Source: an uncultured Clostridia bacterium
Lineage (GTDB): Bacteria > Bacillota > Clostridia > Christensenellales > Borkfalkiaceae
DNA length: 64,000 bases
Reading direction: 5' to 3'
Assembly (NCBI GenBank): GCA_947624445.1
Contig: CANQKF010000001.1
Span: 62,001 to 126,000, forward strand
Positions within the stretch are counted from its first letter, which is position 1; every line of letters begins with the position of its first letter. The translations under genes were made by a program, and so were the position numbers. Under the pieces are notes generated by a model that made no database searches, was not told the origin of the DNA, and saw nothing but the letters and a program-made list of their open reading frames with translations. Shown one piece after another: positions 56,641 to 64,000 of the stretch.

Positions 56641-56847
56641 TCAATCCTCGAGCCCCGCCAGATAGTCGATCGAGACATCGAAATATTTTGCGAGCGCGAT
56701 GAGCTTGGAGAGCGTCGGCTCACATTGCTCCAATTCCCAGAGACTGATGATGGACTTACCGACGTCGATCTCCTTCGCGAGCCGCACCTGCCCGATGTTC
56801 TTTTCCTGACGGAGCGCCCTGAGGCGTTCCCCGAACCCCGTTTCCAT
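56641..56847 (-). CDS. small XRE-family repressor
   Basis: 68 residues, consisting of one helix-turn-helix domain (FGERLRALRQEKNIGQVRLAKEI, VGKSIISLWELEQCEPTLSKLIAL, DVSIDYLAG). ATG 56,847 is the start that leaves the operator region free. Two palindromes lie between it and the divergent zinc-ribbon gene. By family it should bind them as a dimer and repress both directions; the inducing signal is not visible. Confidence 0.85.
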   Translation of the reverse strand: METGFGERLRALRQEKNIGQVRLAKEIDVGKSIISLWELEQCEPTLSKLIALAKYFDVSIDYLAGLED

Positions 56848-56856
56848 ATAAATATT

Positions 56857-56874
56857 TTCCCACAATAGTGGGAA
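56857..56874. promoter_or_regulatory. operator palindrome 1 of the XRE repressor
   Basis: TTCCCAC-AATA-GTGGGAA, a 7-bp inverted repeat with a 4-base centre, ten bases before the XRE ATG. It shares the TTCCCA/TGGGAA ends with palindrome 2 at 56,886. Confidence 0.75.
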
Positions 56875-56880
56875 AAATAC

Positions 56881-56909
56881 TTGACTTCCCATTATAATGG
56901 GAATATAAT
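56881..56909 (+). promoter_or_regulatory. sigma-A promoter with operator palindrome 2 filling the spacer
   Basis: TTGACT 56,881-56,886, 17 bases, TATAAT 56,904-56,909. The perfect palindrome TTCCCATTATAATGGGAA occupies 56,886-56,903, exactly the spacer, so a bound repressor would exclude RNA polymerase from the zinc-ribbon gene. Confidence 0.8.
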
Positions 56910-56937
56910 GGATGTACTTTCACCCAAGGAGGATGGT

Positions 56938-57261
56938 ATGTTCTGTAAAAATTGCGGAAAAGAGATCGACGACAAGGCTGTGATCTGCCCCAACTGCGGC
57001 GTTGCGGTGGAGCGCGAGGCGCCCGCCGCAACGCCCAAGACGAACACGCTCGCCATCGTCGGCTTTGTGCTCTCGTTCTTTGTGGCGATCGCGGGGCTCG
57101 TGTGCTCCATCATCGCGCGCAAACAGTGCAAAGAGCGCGGCGAAGGCGGCGCGGGGCTCGCCCTTGCGGGCATCATCATCAGCATCGCGGAGATGGTGAT
57201 CGCGGTCATCTACTTCGTCATCATCATCGTTGCTCTGATCGCTGCTGCAGGCGCCATGTGA
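56938..57261 (+). CDS. zinc-ribbon membrane protein (DUF4190-like)
   Basis: 107 residues from ATG 56,938 (AAGGAGG five bases upstream). An N-terminal zinc ribbon (MFCKNCGKEID and CPNCG) is followed by a Pro/Ala linker and two membrane helices (LAIVGFVLSFFVAIAGLVCSII; LALAGIIISIAEMVIAVIYF), the second followed by more hydrophobic residues. Such proteins are common in Firmicutes, role unknown. Expression should be controlled by the divergent XRE repressor. Confidence 0.75.
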   Translation: MFCKNCGKEIDDKAVICPNCGVAVEREAPAATPKTNTLAIVGFVLSFFVAIAGLVCSIIARKQCKERGEGGAGLALAGIIISIAEMVIAVIYFVIIIVALIAAAGAM

Positions 57262-57265
57262 CCAA

Positions 57266-57304
57266 GAAAGGGAAAGAAGTTATTGCTTCTTTCCCTTTCT
57301 CTTT
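57266..57304 (+). terminator. intrinsic terminator overlapping the end of rarA
   Basis: A perfect 14-bp stem (57,266-57,279 with 57,286-57,299) is followed by TCTTTCT. It ends the zinc-ribbon gene transcript. On the other strand the same bases encode the last codons of rarA (RKRKGKKQ and stop at 57,280). Confidence 0.7.
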
Positions 57305-58584
57305 CTAATCTCCCGCACCGTCTGCTCGAAGCCCTTTTCCGAGGGCGTGTAGTAGACGCGGTCTTTCAGGCTGTCCGGAAGATATTGCTGTTCGACATAC
57401 CCGCCGTAGCTGTGCGGGTATTTGTAGGCCGCGCTCGCCGCCTTCATGGCGCGGTCCCCGAAGGAGCTGTCGCGCAGGTAGGGCGGGATGGCGTCGTCGG
57501 GCGCGTTCTTCGCGTCGTCGCGGGCGGCGTCCATGGCAGAGACGACGGTGTTGCTCTTCTCCGCCTCGCAGACGTAGATGATCGCCTCGGAGAGCGGCAG
57601 AAGCCCCTCGGGATAGCCCATGTTCTTGAACGCCGTGAGCGCGGAGACCGCCATCACGAGCGCGTTCGGATCGGCCATGCCCACATCCTCCGCGGCGTGC
57701 GCGATGAGACGGCGGATGACGAGCAGCGGATCGCATCCCCCCTCGATGAGCCGCATGGCGTAGTAGAGCGCGGCGTTCGCGTCGCTTCCGCGCAGCGACT
57801 TGCAGAATGCCGAGAGGATATCGTAGTAGAGATCCTGATTGTAGGAGAGCGCCTTGCGCTGGATGGACTGCTCGGCGTCGGCGAGGGTCACGTGGATCCT
57901 TCCCTCCTGCGGGGGCGTGGTGAGCACGGCGAGCTCGAGGGCGTTGTATGCCGTGCGCAGGTCTCCGCCCGCTGCCGCCGCAAGATGCGCGAGGGCGTCG
58001 TCGTCGACGTCCGCCGCATAGCTGCCGAGCCCGTGCCGCCGATCCGTGAGCGCACGTTCGAGGGCGCCGCGGATCTCCCCCGCCGTGAGCGGTTCGAAGT
58101 GAAAGACGCGGCACCGCGAGACGATCGCGGGCGTCATCGAGGCATAGGGATTCTCCGTCGTCGAGCCGATGAAGAGAATGGTCCCCTGTTCGATCGCGGG
58201 AAGCAGGGAATCCGACTGCGTTTTGTTGAAACGGTGGCATTCGTCGAGCATGAGATAGGTGCGCTTGCCGTACATTTTGAGGTTGTTGCGGGCGGTCTCC
58301 ACCGCTTTTTTGACGTCCGCAACGCCCGCGTTGACGGCGTTGAGCTTGATGAAGGCGCCGTTGGTCTGCGCGGCGATGATGTTGGCGAGCGTCGTCTTGC
58401 CGCAGCCGGGAGGCCCCCAGAAGATGCAGCTGCCGAGGCGGTCGAGGGCGATGGCGCGGCGAAGCAGCGAGCCCTCCGCGACGAGGTGCGCCTGCCCCAC
58501 GAAGTCTTTCATCGTCGAGGCGCGCATCCGCTCGGCAAGCGGTTTCGCGCGCTCCTCGTTTTCGTTAAAATCAAAGAGATCCAT
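57280..58584 (-). CDS. rarA: replication-associated recombination protein A (RarA/MgsA)
   Basis: 434 residues: AAA+ domain with Walker A GPPGCGKTT (57-65), Walker B LMLDECHRF (111-119), sensor FIGSTTENPYASM, and the C-terminal tetramerisation domain (DALVMAVSALTAFKNMGYPEGLLPL, YKYPHSYGGYVEQQYLPD). RarA acts at stalled replication forks. Full length. The stop lies within a convergent terminator. Confidence 0.93.
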   Translation of the reverse strand: MDLFDFNENEERAKPLAERMRASTMKDFVGQAHLVAEGSLLRRAIALDRLGSCIFWGPPGCGKTTLANIIAAQTNGAFIKLNAVNAGVADVKKAVETARNNLKMYGKRTYLMLDECHRFNKTQSDSLLPAIEQGTILFIGSTTENPYASMTPAIVSRCRVFHFEPLTAGEIRGALERALTDRRHGLGSYAADVDDDALAHLAAAAGGDLRTAYNALELAVLTTPPQEGRIHVTLADAEQSIQRKALSYNQDLYYDILSAFCKSLRGSDANAALYYAMRLIEGGCDPLLVIRRLIAHAAEDVGMADPNALVMAVSALTAFKNMGYPEGLLPLSEAIIYVCEAEKSNTVVSAMDAARDDAKNAPDDAIPPYLRDSSFGDRAMKAASAAYKYPHSYGGYVEQQYLPDSLKDRVYYTPSEKGFEQTVREIRKRKGKKQ

Positions 58585-59376
58585 TTATTCCACCAAGAGA
58601 CTGCGGATCATCTCCGCGTTCGCCTTGCCGAGCGCATAGCCCTGCGCATAGGCGAAATCCATCCGCTTGACCTGATATTGGTCCATGTCGCCGAGATCGG
58701 GTTCCAGCCAGAGGTCGACGTATTTGCGCATGAGATGTTTGCGCTGCGTGGTGCGGGTATCCATGATGTCGATGCAGCGGAGCAGAGTGCTGACGAGGTT
58801 GGGTTTGAGCTCCTTCGCCTGCATGAGATTGCCGAGGACGTCCACGGCGACGATGGTCTCCGCCCCCATGTTGCGCAGAAGGCGGGTCGGGACGCGCTCG
58901 AGGATGCCGCCATCGACCAGATAGCCGTGCTCCCCGATCTTCGCGGGCGTGAACACGCCAGGGATCGAGCTCGAGGCGAGCGCGCAGTCGACGACGTTGC
59001 CCTCTTCGAGCACGACGACGCGCCCCCGTTCGAGGTCGGTCGCCACGCAGGCGAAGGGGATCGAAAGCTCCGCGAACGTCTTTTCGCCCATGAGGTCGGC
59101 GACGAGTTTGCGCGCCTTCGCCGTCCGCATGAGCCCGTTGCTGCGCACGGGATTGAGATTGAGCGCCGCAAGGTCGCGGAGCTTCAATCCGACGACGGCG
59201 TCCCGCATCGCGGCGGGGGAGACGCCCGCGCAGTAGCATGCGCCGACGATCGCGCCCATCGAGCAGCCCGTGACGAATTCGGGGCGGATCTCCGCCTCCT
59301 CAAGCGCCTGTAAGAAGCCGATATGCGCGACGCCGCGCGAACCGCCCGCGCCGAGCGCAAGCCCCAATTTTTTCAT
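58585..59376 (-). CDS. patatin-like phospholipase (RssA-like)
   Basis: 263 residues from ATG 59,376 (GGGGGGACGTT upstream). LALGAGGSRGVAHIGFLQAL gives the oxyanion loop, GCSMG the nucleophile Ser39, and YLVDGGIL the Asp155 of the dyad. It should hydrolyse lipid esters near the membrane, although bacterial RssA-type proteins are of unknown substrate. The stop and the start of rarA are adjacent. Confidence 0.87.
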   Translation of the reverse strand: MKKLGLALGAGGSRGVAHIGFLQALEEAEIRPEFVTGCSMGAIVGACYCAGVSPAAMRDAVVGLKLRDLAALNLNPVRSNGLMRTAKARKLVADLMGEKTFAELSIPFACVATDLERGRVVVLEEGNVVDCALASSSIPGVFTPAKIGEHGYLVDGGILERVPTRLLRNMGAETIVAVDVLGNLMQAKELKPNLVSTLLRCIDIMDTRTTQRKHLMRKYVDLWLEPDLGDMDQYQVKRMDFAYAQGYALGKANAEMIRSLLVE

Positions 59377-59408
59377 AACGTCCCCCCTCGTTTGCATAGA
59401 TTTAAGCT

Positions 59409-60338
59409 ATGGATATTTCGTTGGATCGGATCAAAAACGCACTGATTTCGGCGGCGGTCGTCGGGGCGATCGCGCTCCTGCTCATCGCGCCCGCGCACTA
59501 TGCCGAAAGTGTCTCGAAGGGGATCTCCCTGTGGGCGGTCGGCGTGCTCCCCGCAACGCTTCCCTTCCTCTTTCTCACGGCGATCTTCGCCGATCTCAAA
59601 CTCTTCGGGCGGCTCTCCCGCGCCGTCTCCCCCCTCTCGCGGCGCGTGTTCCGCGTCTCGGGGACGGGCGCCTGCGTCGCGCTGCTCTCCGTCGTCTCGG
59701 GCTATCCCGTCGGCGCGCGGACGATCGGCGATCTCGCGCAGGACGGAAGGCTCAAAAAGGAGGAATGCTTCCGCGTCGCGTGCCTCGCGACGACCTCCGG
59801 GCCCGCCTTCCTCGTGGGCGCCGTGGGCTGCGGCATGTATGCGCGCCCGTGGATCGGCTGGATCCTCTGGCTCGCCCACCTCTTCGGGGTCTTTTCGGTC
59901 TCCGCGCTCCTCTTCCGCCGCGCGAAACCGCCCAAAGCCGACGCCCTTCTTGCCAAGCCCGCGGATACTTCCTCCGCGCTCTCGGGCGCCGTGCTCTCGG
60001 TGCTGTTCGTCGGCGGGGCGATCGCGATCTTCTATGCTTTCGGACAGATGGTGAGCGACCTCACCGCCCCGCTCGCGCTTCCGCCGATCGCAGACGGAAC
60101 GCTGCGCGGGCTCATCGAGATGACGGCGGGCTGCGGCGCGATGGCGCAGATCGGCTCCCCGCTCGCCGTCGGGCTCACCGCCTTTTTCGTGACCTTCGGG
60201 GGAAGCTGCGTGCTCATGCAACAGCTCGTCTTTCTGCGGCGGGCGAACGTAAAAACGCTCCCCTTTCTCGGCGTAAAGCTCTTGCAGGGGATCGTGGCGG
60301 GCGCCGCCGCCCTGCTCTTGGCCAAGTTTCTGCTCTAA
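59409..60338 (+). CDS. YlbJ-like sporulation membrane protein
   Basis: 309 residues with about eight membrane segments. GTGACVALLSVVSGYPVGARTIGDL and TTSGPAFLVGAVGCGMY match the two repeated gate-like motifs of YlbJ, a nucleoside-recognition-domain relative needed for spore heat resistance in Bacillus. It is plus-strand between two minus-strand genes and ends by overlapping pheA. Assignment to YlbJ rather than another gate protein is moderate. Confidence 0.72.
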   Translation: MDISLDRIKNALISAAVVGAIALLLIAPAHYAESVSKGISLWAVGVLPATLPFLFLTAIFADLKLFGRLSRAVSPLSRRVFRVSGTGACVALLSVVSGYPVGARTIGDLAQDGRLKKEECFRVACLATTSGPAFLVGAVGCGMYARPWIGWILWLAHLFGVFSVSALLFRRAKPPKADALLAKPADTSSALSGAVLSVLFVGGAIAIFYAFGQMVSDLTAPLALPPIADGTLRGLIEMTAGCGAMAQIGSPLAVGLTAFFVTFGGSCVLMQQLVFLRRANVKTLPFLGVKLLQGIVAGAAALLLAKFLL

Positions 60339-61213
60339 CTATAGGCGCCGAGCAGCTTGAACTGCGTGCAATACGCCTCCGCCTCGCGGATCGCGCGGCG
60401 CACCCACTCGCTCGCAAGGTCGCCCGCGAACTCGATGAAGAAGCGGTAGGTCCCGAAACGGTCCTTGACGGGGCGGGACTCGATGCGGGTGAGGTTGAGC
60501 CGCTGGCGCTGGAAGATCTTCAATAGCCCCAAAAGCGCCCCGGGGCGGTCCTCGCAGACGGCGCAGAAAAAGACCATGGCGCCGTGCTCGTACCCGAGCG
60601 GCTGTTTGCGGCGCTCGAGCAGGAGAAACCGCGTAAAGTTCCCTCGGTTATCCGCAATATTTTCGGGGGAAAGCACAACTCCGTCCCGCGCGACGTGCGC
60701 GCCCACGATGCCCGCGGAATGCGCGTCGAGATGGTCGAGGCTCTCCACCGTCGAGGATGTGTAGACGCACTTTGCGTTGGGAAAGCGGCGGAAGATGTAC
60801 TCCGAGCACTGCCGGATCGCCTGCTCGTGCGAATAGATGCATTCGATCTCCGCTTCGCGGACGCCCGCAAGCATCGCGAGCCTGTGATCGACGGTGAGCG
60901 GAAGCTCTTCGATCGCGAACACATCCTCCTCCGCGAGCAGATCGAGGCACTCGTTGACCCCGCCGTTCAGCGAATTCTCCACAGGAAGGACAGCGTAATC
61001 GACTTCCCCGCCGAGGAGCCGTTGCACCGCCTCCGTGAAGCTGTGGCAGAGCACGATCTCGTAGTCCTCGCACAGCATGTGCGCGGCGAGCTGGGAATAG
61101 CTGCCCGCGGGCCCCAAACAGCTCACGCGCATCTTTGCCGCCGCAGCTTCCTCCTCCGCCCGCTTACGGTCGCGGAGAAGGTCCTCTTCTCTTGCATACA
61201 GCCGATCCATCAT
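60335..61213 (-). CDS. pheA: prephenate dehydratase
   Basis: 292 residues from ATG 61,213. A short helical start (DRLYAREEDLLRDRKRAEEEA) could be a remnant of a chorismate mutase domain. The dehydratase part (VSCLGPAGSYSQLAAHML, DYAVLPVENSLNGGVNECLD, YTSSTVESLDH) is followed by an ACT domain (FFCAVCEDRPGALLGLLKIF, LTRIESRPVKDRFGTYRFFIEFAG) for feedback by phenylalanine. It follows the DAHP synthase gene with a 4-base overlap. Confidence 0.92.
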   Translation of the reverse strand: MMDRLYAREEDLLRDRKRAEEEAAAAKMRVSCLGPAGSYSQLAAHMLCEDYEIVLCHSFTEAVQRLLGGEVDYAVLPVENSLNGGVNECLDLLAEEDVFAIEELPLTVDHRLAMLAGVREAEIECIYSHEQAIRQCSEYIFRRFPNAKCVYTSSTVESLDHLDAHSAGIVGAHVARDGVVLSPENIADNRGNFTRFLLLERRKQPLGYEHGAMVFFCAVCEDRPGALLGLLKIFQRQRLNLTRIESRPVKDRFGTYRFFIEFAGDLASEWVRRAIREAEAYCTQFKLLGAYS

Positions 61214-62235
61214 GCCCTCTCCGCGATATCGAGGATCAGGCGCTCGGTATCTTCCCAACCGAGGCAGGGATCCGTGATGGACTTGCCGAACTCGATATCG
61301 TGCTCCTGGCAGCCCTCCGCGAGAAAGCTCTCGATCATGAATCCCTTGACGATCCTTTTGAAGTCCCCGTCCTGGCGGCGGTTTTGCAGCACTTCCTTCA
61401 CGATGCGGATCTGCTGCTTGAAGTGTTTGCCCGAATTGGAATGGTTGGCGTCGATGACGACGGCGGGGTTTTTGAGCCCGCCCGCCTGCGCATAGCTGTC
61501 CATGACCTGCATGACCGTTTCGTAGTGGTAGTTGGGGATATCGTTGCCGTAGTTATCCACCCGACCGCGCAGAACGGCATGGGCATAGGGATTGCCCTCC
61601 GTTTTTACCTGCCAATTATGATACTTGAACACCTGCGGGCTCTGCGCCGCATAGATGGAATTGATGAGCACGGGAATGCTGCCGCTCATCGGATTCTTGA
61701 AGCCGACGGGCAGCTCGACGCCGCTCGAGACCAGCCTGTGCATCTGGTTTTCGCTCGACCGCGCGCCGATCGCGACATAGGTGACGAGATCCTCGACATA
61801 GGCGTAGTTCTCGGGATAGAGCATTTCATCGGCGGCCGAGAGCCCCGATTCCTCGATGGCGGAGAGAAGCAGGCTACGGATGGTGCGGATCCCGCGCAGC
61901 GTATCCTCCTTGTGCTCGGGATCGGGCTGGGAGAACATCCCCTTGTAGCCGATGCCGCGCGTTCTCGGCTTTGCCGTGTAGATGCGCGGAATGAGCACGA
62001 GGCGGTCCTGCACCTTCTCGCTGAGCGTCGCCAAGCGGCGCACGTATTCGAGGACGGGCGCGGGTTCGTGCGCGGAGCAGGGCCCGACGATCACGAGCAG
62101 TTTGTCGCTCTTGCCCGTGATGACGTCGATCGCCAGCCTGTCGCGGGCGCGCTTGATCTCGGCGATCGCCTTGGGGACGGGGCACTCCGCGATGATCTCC
62201 TCCGCAGACGGGATCTCGATTTGCTTCTCAAACAT
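61210..62235 (-). CDS. aroF: 3-deoxy-7-phosphoheptulonate synthase, class I
   Basis: 341 residues of the E. coli AroFGH type: LLVIVGPCSAHEPAPVLEY, RIYTAKPRTRGIGYKG, EMLYPENYAYVEDLVTYVAIGARSSENQ, GFKNPMSG, and VVIDANHSNSGK. It starts the shikimate pathway from PEP and erythrose-4-phosphate. The pairing with pheA suggests a phenylalanine-regulated form, but the isozyme cannot be fixed from sequence. Overlaps coaD by one base. Confidence 0.92.
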   Translation of the reverse strand: MFEKQIEIPSAEEIIAECPVPKAIAEIKRARDRLAIDVITGKSDKLLVIVGPCSAHEPAPVLEYVRRLATLSEKVQDRLVLIPRIYTAKPRTRGIGYKGMFSQPDPEHKEDTLRGIRTIRSLLLSAIEESGLSAADEMLYPENYAYVEDLVTYVAIGARSSENQMHRLVSSGVELPVGFKNPMSGSIPVLINSIYAAQSPQVFKYHNWQVKTEGNPYAHAVLRGRVDNYGNDIPNYHYETVMQVMDSYAQAGGLKNPAVVIDANHSNSGKHFKQQIRIVKEVLQNRRQDGDFKRIVKGFMIESFLAEGCQEHDIEFGKSITDPCLGWEDTERLILDIAERA

Positions 62236-62711
62236 TATTTTCCTCTCTTGCCGATGTATTCGTAGACCGCTTTGGGAACGTATTCTTCATAGGGTTTGCC
62301 GAAACGGATGCAGTTCCGCACGATCGTGGAACTCACGTGCAGCAGCTCCTGCCCCGTGGGGAGATAGATCGGGATCATGCCCGGATCGAGCTTGCGGCTC
62401 GCGTAGTAATCCGCCGTCTCGTATTCGAAATCCACGGTGTTGCGCACGCCGCGCACATAGAAGGGCGTCTGTTCGGCGATCAGAAGATCCGCGACGACAC
62501 CGTCCCAGCAGACGACCCGCACCCGCGGCTCCCCTTCGTAGACGGCGCGGATCATCTCCGCCCGCTCCTCCGCCGTGAACAGATAGCGCTTTTCGGGATT
62601 TTGGGCGACGGCGACGACCACTTCGTCGAAGAGCGCGAGGGACCGCGCGACGGTCTCGGCGTGCCCGACGGTGAACGGATCGAAACTGCCCGCAAAAACG
62701 CATTTTTTCAT
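62235..62711 (-). CDS. coaD: phosphopantetheine adenylyltransferase
   Basis: 158 residues: VFAGSFDPFTVGHAE with the T/HxGH nucleotide motif, FYVRGVRNTVDFEYE, and VSSTIVRN. It makes dephospho-CoA from phosphopantetheine and ATP. ATG 62,711 overlaps the rsmD stop. The rsmD-coaD pair is typical of Firmicutes. Confidence 0.95.
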   Translation of the reverse strand: MKKCVFAGSFDPFTVGHAETVARSLALFDEVVVAVAQNPEKRYLFTAEERAEMIRAVYEGEPRVRVVCWDGVVADLLIAEQTPFYVRGVRNTVDFEYETADYYASRKLDPGMIPIYLPTGQELLHVSSTIVRNCIRFGKPYEEYVPKAVYEYIGKRGK

Positions 62712-63241
62712 GGGTCGCTCCTTTCGAAGATCGCGATCTTCGTCCTTCCGTAGCTGCGGAGGTCGGCGCGCACCCAACCCTCGGGCGCAACCTCCTCCCG
62801 CTCGCTCTCGGCGACGACGCAGCCGCCTTCCTCGAGCAGGTCCCGCTCCCGCACAAGGCGCAGGATCTCCTCGGTGTAGCGCTCCCGGTAGGGCGGATCC
62901 GAGAAGATGATCCCGAACTTTCCCGCCGCCCCGAGAAGGCAGGCGCGGTAATCGCGCACCGAAATTTCCGCCGCGATCCCGATCGCATTGAGATTCTTTT
63001 TGCACAGCGCGACGCTCTCGCGCGCGATGTCGTTGAACACAGCTTCCCGTGCGCCGCGGGAGAGCGCCTCGATGCCGAGGGCGCCGCTTCCGCAGAAGAG
63101 ATCGAGCACGCGCGCCCCCGCAAGCCGCGGCGTGAGGACCGCAAAGAGCGATTCCTTGACGCGGTCGGAGGTCGGGCGGATGGCGTCGCCGCGGAACCCC
63201 GCGAGCACCCGCCCGCGGTACTTTCCCGCGATCACCCTCAT
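62708..63241 (-). CDS. rsmD: 16S rRNA (guanine966-N2)-methyltransferase
   Basis: 177 residues: MRVIAGKYRGRVL, RPTSDRVKESLFAVL, VLDLFCGSGALGIEALSRG as the SAM motif, and FSDPPYRERY as the catalytic DPPY. It methylates G966 of 16S rRNA. ATG 63,241 overlaps the stop of the membrane-protein gene by 4 bases. Confidence 0.94.
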   Translation of the reverse strand: MRVIAGKYRGRVLAGFRGDAIRPTSDRVKESLFAVLTPRLAGARVLDLFCGSGALGIEALSRGAREAVFNDIARESVALCKKNLNAIGIAAEISVRDYRACLLGAAGKFGIIFSDPPYRERYTEEILRLVRERDLLEEGGCVVAESEREEVAPEGWVRADLRSYGRTKIAIFERSDP

Positions 63242-63960
63242 TTCTTCGCCTTCTTTTTCTTCCCGCCCCGCTCGATTTCGGTCTTTTCCGCGTTTTTGAG
63301 GCGGTCGTCGCGCTCCCGCGCGGCGCCGACGAGGTAGGCGATCCCGCTCACGAGGATGGGAAGAATGCACATGAGAATGGAAAAATACGGGCTCACGCGC
63401 AGCCCGAGCGGGGCGCCGTCCGCCCCCTTTTTCGTGCCGAACCACGAAATGGGGATGATCGCCCAGCCCGCGAACATCACGAGCGCGTAGTAGGCGACGC
63501 CGCCGCCCGTCATGACGTACTTCTCGGGGATGGCGCCCGCGACGATCCCGAGCAAAATGGCGGGAAGCGCGACGTAGAGTCCGATCAGAAAGCCCTTCCA
63601 GGGACGGTATTCGCGCTCGGGGCGGTGGTCGCCGCCCGAGGCGATCCCCTCGGCGACGCTCTTTCTGTGCAGCTCGCCCGCGACGTATGCGCCGTAGTGC
63701 ATCTTCCCGTAGTTGTAGCACAGGTTTGCGTTGTAGAACGCGCCGCCCGCGATGCAGAGAATGCCGAGCGCCACCCTTGCCGCAAGACTTCCGATGAGCT
63801 GGCAGACGAGGCAGAGCAGGCTCATGAACAAATACATGAGATAGGGCGTCACGGCGCGGCGGAAACACTCCCACTGCGTGCGGCGGAAGAGCCGCAAAGC
63901 CGAGGGATCGGAATCGTCCGCCTCCCGTTTTTTCCTCTTTTTCGGTGCTTCGTTTAACAT
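63238..63960 (-). CDS. multi-pass membrane protein of unknown function
   Basis: 240 residues from ATG 63,960 (GGAGG upstream). A basic start (KKRKKREADD) is followed by about five hydrophobic segments (LMYLFMSLLCLVCQLIGSLAA, LGILCIAGGAFYNANL, FLIGLYVALPAILLGIVAGAI, VAYYALVMFAGWAIIPISWFG, ILMCILPILVSGIAYLVGA) and a Lys-rich end. No family recognised. It heads the operon with rsmD, coaD, aroF and pheA. Confidence 0.75.
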   Translation of the reverse strand: MLNEAPKKRKKREADDSDPSALRLFRRTQWECFRRAVTPYLMYLFMSLLCLVCQLIGSLAARVALGILCIAGGAFYNANLCYNYGKMHYGAYVAGELHRKSVAEGIASGGDHRPEREYRPWKGFLIGLYVALPAILLGIVAGAIPEKYVMTGGGVAYYALVMFAGWAIIPISWFGTKKGADGAPLGLRVSPYFSILMCILPILVSGIAYLVGAARERDDRLKNAEKTEIERGGKKKKAKK

Positions 63961-63987
63961 ACTTCCTCCGAAGTTGCTTCTCAAGCC

Positions 63988-63993
63988 ATTATA
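63988..63993 (-). promoter_or_regulatory. -10 box of the rsmD-coaD-aroF-pheA operon
   Basis: On the minus strand TATAAT at 63,993-63,988, 28 bases before the ATG. The matching -35 box would lie beyond the window, so this is a partial call. Confidence 0.5.
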
Positions 63994-64000
63994 CCACGGC

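Noticed and set aside
1..64000. CRISPR array
   Set aside because: No set of regularly spaced direct repeats of 25 to 40 bases was seen; the only short tandem repeats noticed are the three GTCCCAAA units at the attachment site.

Overview
The window has two parts that meet near base 31,360. Bases 1 to about 31,358 are one end of a large mobile element, most likely a prophage or phage-like integrated element. Every gene there points right, genes are short and often overlap by 1 to 4 bases, and base composition is moderate. From base 31,359 to the end the DNA is visibly much richer in G and C, and it carries ordinary chromosomal genes of a spore-forming member of the Clostridia. The evidence is spoIIGA, sigE, sigG, a ylmC/ymxH-type gene and a ylbJ-type gene, plus rpiB-ywlE-ywlC next to dnaB. 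I cannot place the host below class level. The element abuts the 3' end of a chromosomal tRNA-Leu(CAG) gene, with a tyrosine integrase and attP-like repeats beside it. Its other end and any virion genes lie left of base 1.

Element, left to right. Bases 1-5,445 hold small accessory genes (a solitary MutS domain I protein, an Api92-like protein, an ASCH protein), tRNA-Thr(UGU) and tRNA-Lys(UUU), each followed by gene-free DNA that can fold, and a DUF6273 protein with the features of a diversity-generating retroelement target. Bases 5,446-16,250 hold a Gp88-like protein, an RNA ligase, a MazF-family protein, an intact and a degenerate tyrosine recombinase, a membrane protein, a macrodomain protein, a DNA methyltransferase and a Thg1-like 3'-5' polymerase. 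Bases 16,293-29,187 hold a replication and nucleotide module: HD hydrolase, ERF annealing protein, SSB, Cas4/AddB-like nuclease, primase-helicase, P-loop kinase, DnaE-type polymerase, Dam-like methyltransferase, a possible ThyX-like protein, dNMP kinase and NrdD. Bases 29,188-31,358 hold a structured leader, small genes, the integrase and the attachment region.

The most interesting hypotheses concern the element. (1) An RNA ligase, a Thg1-like polymerase, a macrodomain and two tRNA genes could form a tRNA repair or replacement set that counters host anticodon nucleases. (2) The DUF6273 gene looks like a diversity-generating retroelement target, but no reverse transcriptase or template repeat is in the window. 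(3) A recurring CATATTTAGACATAT-type motif marks transcription-unit starts and may be the element's own operator or promoter.

Chromosome, mostly on the minus strand: pepE; a PII-like protein with DUF1538; rpiB-ywlE-ywlC; dnaB; pepF; a DUF711-type protein with an ACT protein; degV; lepB; a degenerate alpha/beta hydrolase; sbcCD. On the plus strand follow a DnaD-like protein and an XRE membrane regulator. Then come ylmC-like, sigG, a zinc-ribbon gene and an alpha-galactosidase (GH27), and sigE-spoIIGA. A small XRE repressor divergent from a zinc-ribbon membrane protein follows, then rarA, a patatin-like gene, a ylbJ-like gene (plus strand), and a tightly overlapping operon running from a membrane protein through rsmD, coaD and aroF to pheA.
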